Source of the DNA: Ustilago trichophora
Taxonomy: Eukaryota > Basidiomycota > Ustilaginomycetes > Ustilaginales > Ustilaginaceae
NCBI GenBank assembly: GCA_900323505.1
Contig: OOIN01000001.1
Coordinates: 558,001-622,000 of the forward strand
Length of the DNA stretch: 64,000 nt
Direction: 5' to 3'
The number at the start of each line of letters is the position of its first letter. The stretch's first letter is position 1. A model generated the notes under the pieces. It made no database searches. It had not been told where the DNA came from and saw nothing but the letters and a program-made list of their open reading frames with translations. Positions 31,429 through 42,240 of this stretch are shown here, one piece after another. Both the position numbers and the translations under genes were made by a program.

Positions 31429-33222
31429 CTAGAGAGGATCGACGACAAAGCGGAGAGGCAGCTGACTCCCCTCCTTCTCGTATCCAATCACCGCCGGCCT
31501 CTGCACGACCGCTTCGACACTCTTGTACTTCAATCCTTCCACCGGCTCGATGCGGTACTTTGCCAGCACTCTAATCAGGATGATCTTCATCTCGGTCATG
31601 GCGAACTTGTTACCGATGCACACCTTTGGTCCGCCGTTGAAGACAAATGACCCGTAGGGGGAAGGCAGCTTCGACTTGGCATGCAGTTCGGGGAGGTTAT
31701 TCCAACGATCTGGCTTGAAGAGGTGTGTCTCGGGACCAAAGTACTTTTCGTCGAGGTTGTTACCCGTGACTGAGATGGCAATTTCCTTGCCTGCGGTGAT
31801 GGGGATGCTGCTGAGTGTTCGACCGTCTTTTGTCTTGAGCGGAGTGGTGACGGGAAGCTGGTCGTCCTTTGCGGCGTATCGGAAAGTTGTGACTACGGGT
31901 GGGCGGAGACGGAGAGTTTCTTGGATAGCGTGGTCGAGAGGTCGCATTTCGTCGCTGTTGAGGTCGGACCAGGCGAGCTCTTCGATTGCTTCCGCGTCCT
32001 TGCCTAGTGCTCGGAGGGCTTTCTGGATCTTGCTACGCAGCGTCTGCTGGTACTCTGGGTTGAGGGCGAGGAAGTAGGTGCACCAGCTCATCGTTGTTGC
32101 TGTCGTTTCGTGTCCGGCAAAGATGAAAGTGACAATCTGACCAGCGAGCGTTTCGTCCGACATTCGGTCCTCCTCTCGGATCTCAGGCGACATGTTGGCC
32201 CGCATGAGAAGATGCAAGATATCCTTCTTTCCGCCGAATGTCTCCTTGGCGTCGACACCCGCCTCGAGCTCCTTGCGGATCTGTTTGGCCTTCGCCTGCA
32301 CAATCTTGTGCGAGACCTTGATGAGCTCGCTCCTCATCTCGCGTAGCTTGCGCACGTTGTCCGTCAGGGGCAAGATGTAGAGCAGCGAGGGGACGACAAA
32401 GAACATGAACGCTCCCACGATTGCGTCTAGTGGCGACACATTCATCGTCGAGGTCATGGCAGCGTGGAAGGTCGATCGGACAGCCAACCCATTCGGTCCC
32501 TGCTCGACAGCACCAAAGTCGTAATCGAATCCTGCACGGCCAATGATGTCCAACGTAACACGACCGAACCATTTCACAGAATCTTTGACGTCTTTGCCCC
32601 AACGCTTCTCTAGCGAGGTATCCTTGGCAAAGCGGTCCATCATCTGGTTGGTCGCGTGCGTAAAGATGGGCATGAGACCACGGAGAGACTCGACGGAGAA
32701 GGCGGGGGCTAGCATTTTGCGCTGCTTCTTGTGTTCGTCACCAAACACGGCTACGATGCCGTCACCGATGATGATCTTGGTCGCTTTGGTTCCGGCTGTG
32801 CTGCGGGTGTAGTTGTAGCTGTCGTTAAGGACGTGGTTCATCGTGGCAGCGTCCCGGGTAACGAGAAGCTCCCCGCCGAGAGGACGGGGGAAGACGAGGT
32901 GGTCGGTTCCATGCTCATCGTACAATCGTGCGGTAGGGACACCGGGAGTGTCGGTGATGTCAACGTCTCCATCGCCGAGGATGGGCTCGCGGTCGGCTGC
33001 TTTAGGATTCTTGACGCCAAACTTCTTCTTCGAGTCGCGAGAGAAGCCGAGGAAGTACGAGGTGCGTTTTGGTCCAGGCAGGTTGGCCCACACTGATGGG
33101 CCTCTTGTAGCTTCTTTGAGGCCGAGGTAGAGGGTGATCGCGACGATGGGGACAAAGAGGCCAGCGAGGATGGGGTGTGCGTGGCTCCAGCGGAGGACCA
33201 TGTCGGATATGGTGGTCGACAT
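31429..33222 (-). CDS. Cytochrome P450 monooxygenase
   Basis: A 597-residue, full-length microsomal-type P450. A single N-terminal membrane helix lies at about 16-36 (HPILAGLFVPIVAITLYLGL). The I-helix oxygen-binding motif AGHETTATT, the K-helix EXXR in QETLRLRPP, and the heme-binding loop FNGGPKVCIG with its cysteine ligand are all intact, so it should be catalytically competent with a cytochrome P450 reductase partner. The heme loop and following NKFAMTEMKIIL resemble the CYP4/CYP52/CYP63 style of fatty-acid or hydrocarbon hydroxylases, but the substrate cannot be inferred. ATG at 33222 (MSTTISDMV) is used; a Met codon 42 bp upstream is an alternative. No other secondary-metabolism gene is adjacent. 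Confidence 0.93.
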   Translation of the reverse strand: MSTTISDMVLRWSHAHPILAGLFVPIVAITLYLGLKEATRGPSVWANLPGPKRTSYFLGFSRDSKKKFGVKNPKAADREPILGDGDVDITDTPGVPTARLYDEHGTDHLVFPRPLGGELLVTRDAATMNHVLNDSYNYTRSTAGTKATKIIIGDGIVAVFGDEHKKQRKMLAPAFSVESLRGLMPIFTHATNQMMDRFAKDTSLEKRWGKDVKDSVKWFGRVTLDIIGRAGFDYDFGAVEQGPNGLAVRSTFHAAMTSTMNVSPLDAIVGAFMFFVVPSLLYILPLTDNVRKLREMRSELIKVSHKIVQAKAKQIRKELEAGVDAKETFGGKKDILHLLMRANMSPEIREEDRMSDETLAGQIVTFIFAGHETTATTMSWCTYFLALNPEYQQTLRSKIQKALRALGKDAEAIEELAWSDLNSDEMRPLDHAIQETLRLRPPVVTTFRYAAKDDQLPVTTPLKTKDGRTLSSIPITAGKEIAISVTGNNLDEKYFGPETHLFKPDRWNNLPELHAKSKLPSPYGSFVFNGGPKVCIGNKFAMTEMKIILIRVLAKYRIEPVEGLKYKSVEAVVQRPAVIGYEKEGSQLPLRFVVDPL

Positions 33223-34828
33223 TTCCTTGGCGGATCGAGAGTCCTTCCGGGAAGGACAGGACAAGGTGACGGTCTATGAGGGCGATGAGGGCAGGAGTGA
33301 TGGTGTGGAAGGAAGGAAGCAGAGGATGGGACGCCAGATTGCTCTTCGTTCAATGTTCAAGAAGGCCATTCAGGAAGCACTTCAGTCGGGCTCAGTGGAA
33401 GCGGCGGAATCTGATGACGGAACCAGAGCCAGGGTCGCACGGCGAACGTCAAAGCAAAGGGTGACATCCTTTACCTCATCGAACCAGCGCCGTAGCGGGT
33501 GTGCAGTACCCTGTCACCGCAAGCCATTTGCAAAACACATAAGCAAAGAGCGGCCGGAGAGGCAGACCCTGAGACTGATTACCGTCGGCATTCATACGAT
33601 GTGCAGGCACTGGCAATACAACGCTCCCAATTTTGCAGCGGCGAGGATAACAACATCAGGTACAGTAGCTAAATCAGGCGAAACCTGCACTCTGTTCGGT
33701 CTGCGGTAGGATTCCAAAAGGGCATTCATTGACCGGCAGGAGTGTGAACATCATTCGAGTTTGGTTGACTAGTGAGTGACAGTACAGTACAGTACTGTAC
33801 TGTACCGATCGTGCAGAGCGTTCCATTGCCGACTCGCCGTGTGCGGTATCACAGGGCAGAAATGAGAGGCGCAATCTCGAAGCGGAGTACTGTAGCGAGA
33901 GTGAGGGAAAGACGCGCTCCTGTTGCCCCTTTTCTCGCCTGCGATTTCCCAACTGCGCGTGGCTGCCTGGCGCTGGGGCTAACCACACTTGCTTTGGCTT
34001 ACGAGAAACGCAGCCGAATTTGACATGACAATGTTTTGATCCTTCTGTCAGCAAGGCTACAGATATCACATGCTCAACAAGAGAGGCTGCCACGATCTGC
34101 TCTCTTGTAATAACATGATGTAGGGTGCGTTTACAGTAGCTGCTTTAAATGTAATGCAGCAGACCACACGATCCGAAGAGTCGGATGATGGAGCAGATGG
34201 TGCGAGTCTGGCAACGACTCGCACTTGACCCAAATCAGGCTGATCAGAGTCGGCCGCGGAAAAATGGATGACCCGGAATGAGCTGCGCGTGCTATTCCTG
34301 CGGAATTCAGTCGTCCACGCACTGCAACCAATATGAGCTCCCACATTCTATTTCTCAGCGTTTGGATGCATGACCTGCAACGGTCAATAGAGCTGAATTG
34401 CGTCTTTACGAACGCCATTCCGCGGTATCTCAACAGCGATGCTATTCAGCTATCGACGATAGGTATCAGGAAGGCGGATTTGAGACGCTTGTCTTTCTAC
34501 TTCTCCGGGCCATACCGCTGCTTTGGTTGTTGGCAATCAGGATTTAGGTGTCATGGCTCTAAAATCTCACTTGCGCGTCTCCTTTCGAGCACTATTAGTC
34601 TCAGCCGATCAGACGAGTACACATGGGGCGGAATTGGCTCCGTACATTCCACAACGTTCAAGACTCTTGTCCTACGAAGACGGTGCGTTTGCCAAGGCAC
34701 AGCAGACCGTCCGCAGCAGAGCATCCAGACTCCACTAAGCTTGAGCGAGAGCACCTTGAAGTGGTACAGAAAGATTGCTCGTTTGCAATCGAGCTGACAT
34801 CTAATATCGTACAATCGAAGCAAGGAAG
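33223..34828. other. 1.6-kb intergenic region with palindromic motifs
   Basis: No gene recognised. It is notable for four TACAGTA/TACTGTA sites (33661, the 24-bp palindrome at 33782-33805, 33888 and 34132) within 480 bp. Open frames here are short and without domains. Confidence 0.5.
33782..33805. repeat. 24-bp perfect palindrome built from GTAC/ACAG units
   Basis: The 12-mer GTACAGTACAGT is followed at once by its own reverse complement, with no spacer. It lies 560 bp upstream of the P450 start codon. Confidence 0.97.
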
Positions 34829-36245
34829 CTAGAGATATGCTTTGTAATCGGCCTCCGTCAGCTCATACCCCCACTGCCACAGCGTCTGCCTGACCACCGG
34901 ATTGACCGTGGGATCGTTCCATCGACCACCACCTTTCGCCGCCACGTTCACTGCCAGCGACTTGCGAAATCGTCCACCGGGACCACATGCCTTCAACCAT
35001 CGCCCGATCTGACGTGCATCATCAGCCGATCTGCGACCGAGGAAGAAGCGATAGTACCACTGGAACCACCCGCGCGGATCGAGTGGGCGGATCCAGCCCG
35101 CCTTTTCCCAGTCCTCTAGCGACTGCCCCGCCTTGACCTTGAACTTGTTGCGCGAGGGCTCGAGCCGTGGGCGTCGGAGCATGTCGTCTACGTCCAGGTC
35201 TTCGAGCCAGTGCTCTGGAAGTTCGGCTAGTTCGGCCTCTACATCTATGGTTCGTTGCAGGACTCTCGAGTAGTAGTCTCTACGAGTTGTGTAGCGCGTT
35301 AGATGCATCAGAGGGGCGAAGAGAGATCAGTGTCGTCAGTGCTGGTTTCAGGTTGTGTCGGCTCATCCGCCATCTACGTGCCATTTGCAGATACTTACCT
35401 GAAAGCGGTTCCTCCGAATGCACCTTCGCGCAGCATCTCGTCTGGCGTGACATTTGGACGGAACTGGGAATACTTTTCTTCGAAGACCAACGCTCCTCGA
35501 CCCTTCCCATTGGTTATATGCTCACGAGATGGCAAGGGCATTGTTTCTTCGTACACTTCGTCGCCTCCGCTGCTAGGTAGCGGTGGTGGCGCCGGATTCG
35601 AAAGCTTCTGAAGGATGGGTCTACCGGAAAGGTCGAAGGTGCGCGATCCGCGGCTGCTGTTTGCTTCGTCGCTGTCATCATCCTCATCTTTCATACCGCC
35701 ATTGCCATTGGGTTGAGCTGAAGCACTTCCACCACGCCATCGAGGCACATATGCGTCCGAATCATCGTCTTCGTCCGAGTCCCAGTCGGTGTACTTTGTT
35801 CTGGAGGAGGTGGAAGCTCGACTGCTTTTGCGCGTGCCCTGCCGCAACTTCCTCTCCTTCTTCTCCTTGGGTGGTCTAGCAATGGAGGGCAACAGATCTC
35901 TTTCGCGATAAGACCGGGGACGACTGCCGGACGCGATGCGAGATGACTTGCGAGAACGTCCTTGCTGGCTCGATTCTGCGGATTCTCCTGGACCGCTGCG
36001 TCGTTTTGTTGTAGGAGCTTTTCTTTCCGGGGATGGCGAGCGGAGTCGCGTCGACGTCTGTTCATGATGTTGGTCATAACAGAATCGCAGGGCTGTTTGT
36101 CAGGTCATCTGGGAGCTGTTGTAGATATGAGCTTGATCGTGATGCATATACTCACTGGGTTTAATCCTAGACTAAGCATCAGTTCGGCATTCTTGCGGAT
36201 GTTTTCCTGTCGGATTGCCTCATAGTCCTGCTCCGCTTCCGCCAT
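34829..36245 (-). CDS. Conserved fungal protein of unknown function (three exons)
   Basis: Spliced from 36245-36156, 36057-35399 and 35279-34829, giving 399 residues. Donors are GTGAGT and GTAAGT, acceptors AACAG and CGTAG; phases 0 and 2 join cleanly. Exon 1 encodes MAEAEQDYEAIRQENIRKNA, then ELMLSLGLNP. Exon 2 is Ser/Arg-rich and acidic (DWDSDEDDDSDAY), ending RPNVTPDEMLREGAFGGTAF. Exon 3 continues RDYYSRVLQRTID, then KFKVKAGQSLEDWEKAGWI, DPRGWFQWYYRFFLGRR and ARQIGRWLKACGPGGRFRKS. This Trp/Gly-rich module recurs in fungal proteins without known function; that is from memory, not a search. The basic, acidic and Ser-rich first half is compatible with a nuclear protein but proves nothing. Confidence 0.82.
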
Positions 36246-37944
36246 CTTGCTAAATTGAAGGCAGCAAGATCTCTTCCAAAGAACGATCGTGATGAAGATG
36301 CAAGTGTCAAGTCAACCTCGTTGATGATGAGAAGAATGACACGACTCATGCCTGGTCAAATTTCATGACCCTTCTTCCTCCACTTTGACTTTTGTCGGTC
36401 GTGTATGCAGCATGTGCAGACCAACACCGCGCATTTTCGCATCCGCGAGACTTTGTTAGACTTTCCGGTAAACTCACCTGATTTGTCACATCGGCGATTG
36501 AATCGGGTTTGACGAAGCTTCAAATTAGCCTCATCCTGCACGACGGTTCCGCTTATAGCTTTGCAACACTGCCACGAAACCTTTCACCCAGCCTCTTGCC
36601 ATCGCTACCACGCTGTAAAGACGCCGTCGGGAAAGCATATTCGATCCGGCCGATTCTAGGGAAAGACTTTGACTTGACAATCATGGTCGGCGCCTTGCCA
36701 TCCGAAGCCAAGCGTCTTCGGTCGTCTGCATGAACCTCGATACTGTAGCGAGGAGGGTGGGAAAACTTGGCACAAAAGCATCGGGCGAGAGAGTTGCACA
36801 AAGGACCTGCTGGGTTATAGCGCCAAATGACCGACGGTGACTTGCGTCGAAGCAGTAACCGTTCTCTGTCTGGGCTCAGGGCGATCTCGACCTGTAATCT
36901 GGTACCTATCACAGCTCAGCAGAACGGAAAGATAAGCAGGTGAACGTCAGAAAGCCGTGTTTGTTGCTGTTCGCTGTGTGTACAAATGCTTTACAGACAT
37001 AGAAGAATTTGGCCGTGGTCGGCTGAGTGAATTGGTTGGCGCGACATTTGCGAATGCCAAGACTTTGCCAAGCCACTGTTCGTCATTTTCCGGTGCCAGG
37101 CCATCGCGTGCTGTGCTAAAGTGTGCTTTTTTTAACCAGCGCCCTTCCTGTGCCCTGAAAACGCGGGGCGGCGGCAGCAGCAGCAGCATGCTTTGCTTTT
37201 TGACAGTCTTTCCAAGCCCAACCGGCCCAGCTTGGGCCCAGTTGCAAGGATTGGTCAGGGTTGGCTCCTCAGCACTACAACTATGCTGCACTGCACTACA
37301 CTGCACTGCATTTCCGCAGCTGACCTCTTCCCCCACAGCCTTTCGCCTTCCATGCAGCTTGCTGCGCTTGGCAGAACGTGCTCAGAGTCTTGCGCGCATG
37401 TCCAAGATGGCCTTGATCCCCCTCAACGCCGTTCTGAAAGCCTGCACTGCCCGTGTCGCCAATGATTGCGGCCAGTCGATGGACTTTGCAAACATGACGC
37501 CGAAAGTGCCTTATCGGCTGGGAAACAGCCGGCCAAATGACCTTGTTCTTGAACTATCACTTGGCTCGTCCGCTGCCTTCTGTCGATAGAAACACCAACA
37601 TTCTGCCACGTCCTGCCAAGCTGTGTGGGCTAACATGGCTTCCAGACGGCAGCACCTCGAAAGAGCTGGGGCATGCCGTGTTTTGTATATAGACCTATCA
37701 ATGCTGGGCGCACTCTTCTTTGTCGCCTACTCTTACTCTTCCCATAACATCCTGGACTGCTGTTCACTCTTGACAAGCGTTCCAGTTTGAAGATTCTAGC
37801 GTCCTTCGCTCGTATCTCTCTGCATTCAAAAGCCTGATAAGCTTCCCTTCTGTCTTGGCTCCAAAAAGCATCCTTCGTGATCCCACCAGAACGTGTGCAT
37901 TGCGCCTCAACAGCGACCACTTTTTCAACGCAAACCCAAAACCG
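36246..37944. other. Intergenic region upstream of the ENA-type ATPase
   Basis: No gene accepted. TACTGTA lies at 36741-36747. An open frame at 36957-37589 is GC-driven and has no domain; it overlaps an antisense frame of similar quality. A CTGCACTACA-like mini-repeat occurs near 37281-37310. Confidence 0.45.
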
Positions 37945-40900
37945 ATGGTTCAAGGTCATGGTTGCGACTCTTCTCCTGGCAAAGGATCTTCACAGCCCAA
38001 CCAGCTCGCCGGAGACCAAGCTCGTGCTACCTCTGACGCTGAAGAACCCCCTTGTAGTGGTTACTCCCACGACCCTCCGCATCAACATCAACAGCAACCT
38101 CCTTCCCATCAGCAGCAGCATGATGTCGACACTTCCATCCAGCACGAAAAGGCTCAGCACGACCAGCACCATGTCACGGTCGTCGACCTCCAGCTGGACA
38201 CGGTCAGCAGCACCACGTCGTCGACTCCCAGCCGCCGATCCTCCACCCTTACCGCAGCGGTTGATCTGCATCAACCGCATTCCCTAGAGGCCGATCAGGT
38301 GATTGCTCAATTTTCAAGTGATGTCCACACCGGTCTTTCCGAGGATCAGGCGGCCACTCGCCTCAGCGAACATGGTCCTAACCAGCTCAAAGAGACCAAC
38401 AAGGTCAGCGCAACCTCGATCTTGATCCGACAGATGGCCAACGCCCTCACCCTTGTTCTTCTCGCCGCCATGGCTCTCTCCTTCGGTGTCAAGGATTGGG
38501 TGGAGGGTGGTGTCGTCACCGCCGTCATCGTCACCAATGTGCTCATCGGTTTCATCCAGGAGTACAAGGCTGAACGCACCATGGCTTCGCTGCGCACTCT
38601 CTCTTCGCCGAACGCCAACGTGCTCCGAAACTCCGCCATCCGACAGCTCCCATCGACAGACCTTGTCACTGGTGACATTGTCCACTTCCGCGCCGGTGAC
38701 CTTGTGCCCGCCGATGTCCGTCTCGTCACCATCAGCAACCTCGAGATCGACGAGGCTCCCTTGACCGGAGAGTCGGTTCCCGCCATCAAGACGACCGGGC
38801 CCCTCACTCGACCTCACCTTGGCCCCGCTGACCGTACCAATCTCGCCTACGCCGGTACCACTGTCACCAAGGGTCGAGCTGTCGGTATCGTCGTCGCCAC
38901 CGGTATGAATACCCAGATCGGTCAGATCGCCACCGCCCTTGCCAAGAAGGGTTCCAAGGAGGATGCCGAGCGCCCTTGGTACAAGCGCACCTGGGACTCC
39001 ATCGCTACCTTCCTCGGGGTTCGCGAAGGTACTCCCCTCCAGATCAAGCTCAACAAGTTCGCTTACGTCCTCTTGTTCCTCGCCATTGTCTGCGCTATCA
39101 TCGTCTTTGGTGTCGCCGAGTTTGACATCAACAATGAGGTCATCCTCTATGCCATCGCTCTTGGTATCGGTGTGATCCCCGAGTCGCTCGTCGCCGTCCT
39201 CACCATCACCTTCAGTGTCGGTGCCAAGCGCATGGCCGAGAGCAACGTTGTGGTCCGTCGTCTTGACGCCCTTGAGGCGCTCGGTGGAGTCACCGACATT
39301 TGCAGTGACAAGACCGGCACCCTCACCCAGGGCAAGATGGTTGTCCGTCAAGGTTGGTCGCTTGCTTCCGGCAAGCAGCAAAGCTTCGATGTCGAGCAGA
39401 CTGGTGCTACCGCTTTCGAGCCCAAGGGCCGTGTTCTCCTGCCCTCTTCTTCCGCCGATGCTGAGCCTGAGCCCATCGAGCATGACCAGCTTCCCGACTC
39501 GATCCGCAACCTCGCTACCGCTGCTTCGCTCTGTAACATTGCCGAAATCGAACAGAAGGAGGACGGTGCTTGGACTGCCCGCGGTGACCCTACCGAAATC
39601 GCACTTCAGGTTTTCGCTACCAAGCTTCAGCTCTCGCGTGACTCGCTCACGCATGGCGAGCTTGCTGCCTACACCCACGAACTCGAGTTCCCCTTCGACA
39701 GCACTTTGAAACGAATGACCAGTGTCTATCGCCGTAACAATAAGGAAGTCGCTGACCGCATCTTCATCATGAAGGGTGCCGTCGAGCAGGTACTTGCCTG
39801 CTGTCATGACAGCGACGACGCTGCCCGCAAGCTCATCTTGAGCCAAGTCGAGACCATGGCCTCGCAGGGTCTTCGTGTCCTTGCCTTCGCGGAGCGAAGC
39901 ATGGATGACGTGCAGTTCAAGGATGAGAGCGCCCGTACTCGCAGCGCCTCGCAGGCTGACGATGCCGACGAGTCCGGTACCATCAGCACCACCACCGAGA
40001 AGAAGTACACGAGCAACCGTGATGCTGCCCCCGGTCTTTCGCGTTCTGCCGCCGAACAGGATTTCAACTTTATTGGTCTTCTTGGTATCTACGATCCTCC
40101 TCGTGCCGAAACTCGTGCCGCTGTTGAGGCCTGTAAGCATGCTGGTATCGTCGTTCATATGCTCACTGGTGATCACCCTGCCACTGCCCACGCCATTGCC
40201 AAGGAGGTCGCTATTGTCGATGGCACTGAAGGTGCCTCGGCTGTCATGACGGCTGCCCAGTTCGACGGTTTGACTGACGCCGAGATCGATGCTCTCGAGG
40301 ATCTGCCCCTTGTGGTTGCCCGATGCTCACCTGCCACCAAGGTGCGCATGATCGCCGCCGGTAAGCGCCGTGGTCGCTACCTAGCCATGACGGGTGACGG
40401 TATCAACGATGCTCCTTCGCTCAAGCAGGCGCCTGTCGGTATCGGTATGGGCACTGGCACTGATGTCGCCAAGGACAGCTCCGATCTCGTGCTCACCGAC
40501 GACAGGTTCGACTCGATTGTCAAGGGTATCCGCGAGGGCCGAGCCATCTTTGACAACATTCAGCGCTTCCTCATCGGCCTTCTTGTCGCCAACGTCGCCG
40601 AGGTGCTCTTGCTCCTCTGTGGTCTCGGTGTCCGCGATGCTGACGAGGAGTCGGTTTTCCCCTTGGCCCCTGTCGGTATTCTTTGGGTCAACATGGTGAC
40701 CGCCTCGCTTCCTGCCATCGGTCTCGGTCTCGAGCCTGGTGAGAGTGATATCATGGAGCGTCCTCCTCACGATCTGCGTGCTGGTGTACTCAGCCGCTCG
40801 GTCATCGTCGATACGCTCGTCTATGGTATCACGATGGGCATCACTTGTTTGGTCGCCTTCCTGCTGATGATCTACCCTATCGGCGGTGGCCAGATCGCAC

Positions 40901-41352
40901 TCGACTGCAACCACTCGTCGGCTGCCTCGTGCGAGCCCATCTTCCAAGCACGATCCGCTGTATTCACCACTTTGACACTCCAGCTGCTCTTGATCTGTTG
41001 GGAGCTGATCAGCATGGAGAAATCGTTCTTCAGCATGTCGCCTGCCAAGCACCTTTGGAAGAACCCTATGCTTCTCTGGTCGGTCGTATTCGGTATCGCC
41101 ACCATCCCTATTGCACTCTACGTGCCCAAGTTCAACACCGATGTCTTCCGCCACGCTCCCATGGGCGGAACTGGATGGGGTATCTCGATGGCCATGACCG
41201 TAGCATTCATCGCCGTCGTCGAACTCTGGAAGGCTCTTGCTCGACGTGGTCGCTGGCCTTGGTTGGCTAGGATCTCGGGCGGGCAGCGCGGTCTCGAGCG
41301 TCGTCTTGCCAAGAAGCGCCAGCAGTCCGAAAGATCGATGGCTACTGCCTAA
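37945..41352 (+). CDS. ENA-type (P-type IID) Na+/K+ ATPase
   Basis: A 1135-residue P-type ATPase. Visible landmarks: the actuator motif LTGESVP, the phosphorylation site ICSDKTGTLTQGKM, the KGAVEQ nucleotide-binding segment and the hinge motif TGDGINDAPS. The early segment RQMANALTLVLLAAMALSFG and the M4 region VIPESLVAVLTITFSVGAKR match fungal ENA Na+-pumping ATPases rather than SERCA or H+ pumps. By family it extrudes Na+ or K+ at high pH or salt; smut fungi also have related alkali-cation uptake (ACU) ATPases, which I cannot exclude. The ~110-residue cytosolic N-terminus is unusually His/Gln-rich. The C-terminus is basic. ATG at 37945 is the first in frame. No intron. Confidence 0.9.
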   Translation: MVQGHGCDSSPGKGSSQPNQLAGDQARATSDAEEPPCSGYSHDPPHQHQQQPPSHQQQHDVDTSIQHEKAQHDQHHVTVVDLQLDTVSSTTSSTPSRRSSTLTAAVDLHQPHSLEADQVIAQFSSDVHTGLSEDQAATRLSEHGPNQLKETNKVSATSILIRQMANALTLVLLAAMALSFGVKDWVEGGVVTAVIVTNVLIGFIQEYKAERTMASLRTLSSPNANVLRNSAIRQLPSTDLVTGDIVHFRAGDLVPADVRLVTISNLEIDEAPLTGESVPAIKTTGPLTRPHLGPADRTNLAYAGTTVTKGRAVGIVVATGMNTQIGQIATALAKKGSKEDAERPWYKRTWDSIATFLGVREGTPLQIKLNKFAYVLLFLAIVCAIIVFGVAEFDINNEVILYAIALGIGVIPESLVAVLTITFSVGAKRMAESNVVVRRLDALEALGGVTDICSDKTGTLTQGKMVVRQGWSLASGKQQSFDVEQTGATAFEPKGRVLLPSSSADAEPEPIEHDQLPDSIRNLATAASLCNIAEIEQKEDGAWTARGDPTEIALQVFATKLQLSRDSLTHGELAAYTHELEFPFDSTLKRMTSVYRRNNKEVADRIFIMKGAVEQVLACCHDSDDAARKLILSQVETMASQGLRVLAFAERSMDDVQFKDESARTRSASQADDADESGTISTTTEKKYTSNRDAAPGLSRSAAEQDFNFIGLLGIYDPPRAETRAAVEACKHAGIVVHMLTGDHPATAHAIAKEVAIVDGTEGASAVMTAAQFDGLTDAEIDALEDLPLVVARCSPATKVRMIAAGKRRGRYLAMTGDGINDAPSLKQAPVGIGMGTGTDVAKDSSDLVLTDDRFDSIVKGIREGRAIFDNIQRFLIGLLVANVAEVLLLLCGLGVRDADEESVFPLAPVGILWVNMVTASLPAIGLGLEPGESDIMERPPHDLRAGVLSRSVIVDTLVYGITMGITCLVAFLLMIYPIGGGQIALDCNHSSAASCEPIFQARSAVFTTLTLQLLLICWELISMEKSFFSMSPAKHLWKNPMLLWSVVFGIATIPIALYVPKFNTDVFRHAPMGGTGWGISMAMTVAFIAVVELWKALARRGRWPWLARISGGQRGLERRLAKKRQQSERSMATA

Positions 41353-42215
41353 ACGCTCCGATAGTTGCGCTCAGTTCAATACTCGCAAGCTTGGCGTCGA
41401 AGTCTAGTCGATCGAAGCATGGCCTTTGATCGGCTGTCACTGCCAGCACAGGCTCTCTCGATTCCAAATCCTTATGCTCCTTCCGTTCTCCCGTTCTCAA
41501 ACATCCCTAAGCATTCGCGCTTCTGTTCGCACCGAGGATGGCTTTCGAGTCATTCCAAGGAAGCAGTCGCCTCTTGTATCTAGTTTCTTTTCTTTGCGCT
41601 GTTTGACAATTTCACGTCGTCGTCGCTGTTCCTTGCTAGCTTGTGCATGTGTTTTGCGATCAGAAGTGCAAGGTGTGTCGGCCGGAAAGTGTTTGCATGC
41701 GCGTTCACAGACCTGCAAGTGAAAGCTTTTCCGGTGATGGTGCTGCTGCTGAATCAGCAAAGATGGCCCCAAGTCAGACGATCAAGCCAAGCACTTGGCT
41801 TCGGCGACAGCTGAGTTGAAAGCAGTGTTGCGGATGAGCCTCGAAATAGTGACTCAGGGTCGCAGCAAGGTTGCGGAATCCAACACTTCCAAAGGCACTT
41901 TCCATAAATAAAAAAAAACAAAAAGAAAAAGAAAAAGTGGAGGCTTGGTCCAGCAAAAAACGCGTCATGACCTGCGCAAAATGAGTGATGGATAGATGCA
42001 TCGGAGACAACGGGAAATGCGGGGGCACCTCATCGCGTGTGAGAGAGCCGAAATCTGGACCCATGGCTCGACCCTGTCTATGCTCTTTTGATGTTGCAAA
42101 AAATAGGAACAACGCTTTCACTGCATTGCGAGCATTGGATGCCGATGACGAATCTAGCATACGGTGAACGAGTGAATTCACTATAGTTGTGTGACACTCT
42201 TGCAGAATCCTGCCT

Positions 42216-42240
42216 TCACGGCCAATCGCAATGGCCGTGA
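42216..42240. repeat. Inverted repeat, 9-bp stem and 7-nt loop
   Basis: TCACGGCCA and TGGCCGTGA flank ATCGCAA. It is a perfect GC-rich stem in intergenic DNA; no T run follows on either strand that would suggest a terminator. Confidence 0.85.

Noticed and set aside
35691..36077. Alternative reading of exon 2 of the three-exon gene starting PCDSVMTNIMNRRRR
   Set aside because: Using the ACAAACAG acceptor in phase 0 leads into a frame that ends before the conserved region; the AACAG acceptor at 36058 keeps the conserved frame.
36957..37589. 210-codon open frame upstream of the ATPase
   Set aside because: Non-specific composition, overlapped by an equally long antisense frame, no domain; more likely promoter sequence.
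38314..40191. 625-codon open frame antisense to the ENA-type ATPase
   Set aside because: Mirror frame of strongly C-biased codons; Gly/Asp/Thr-rich with no domain, while the sense frame has all P-type ATPase motifs.
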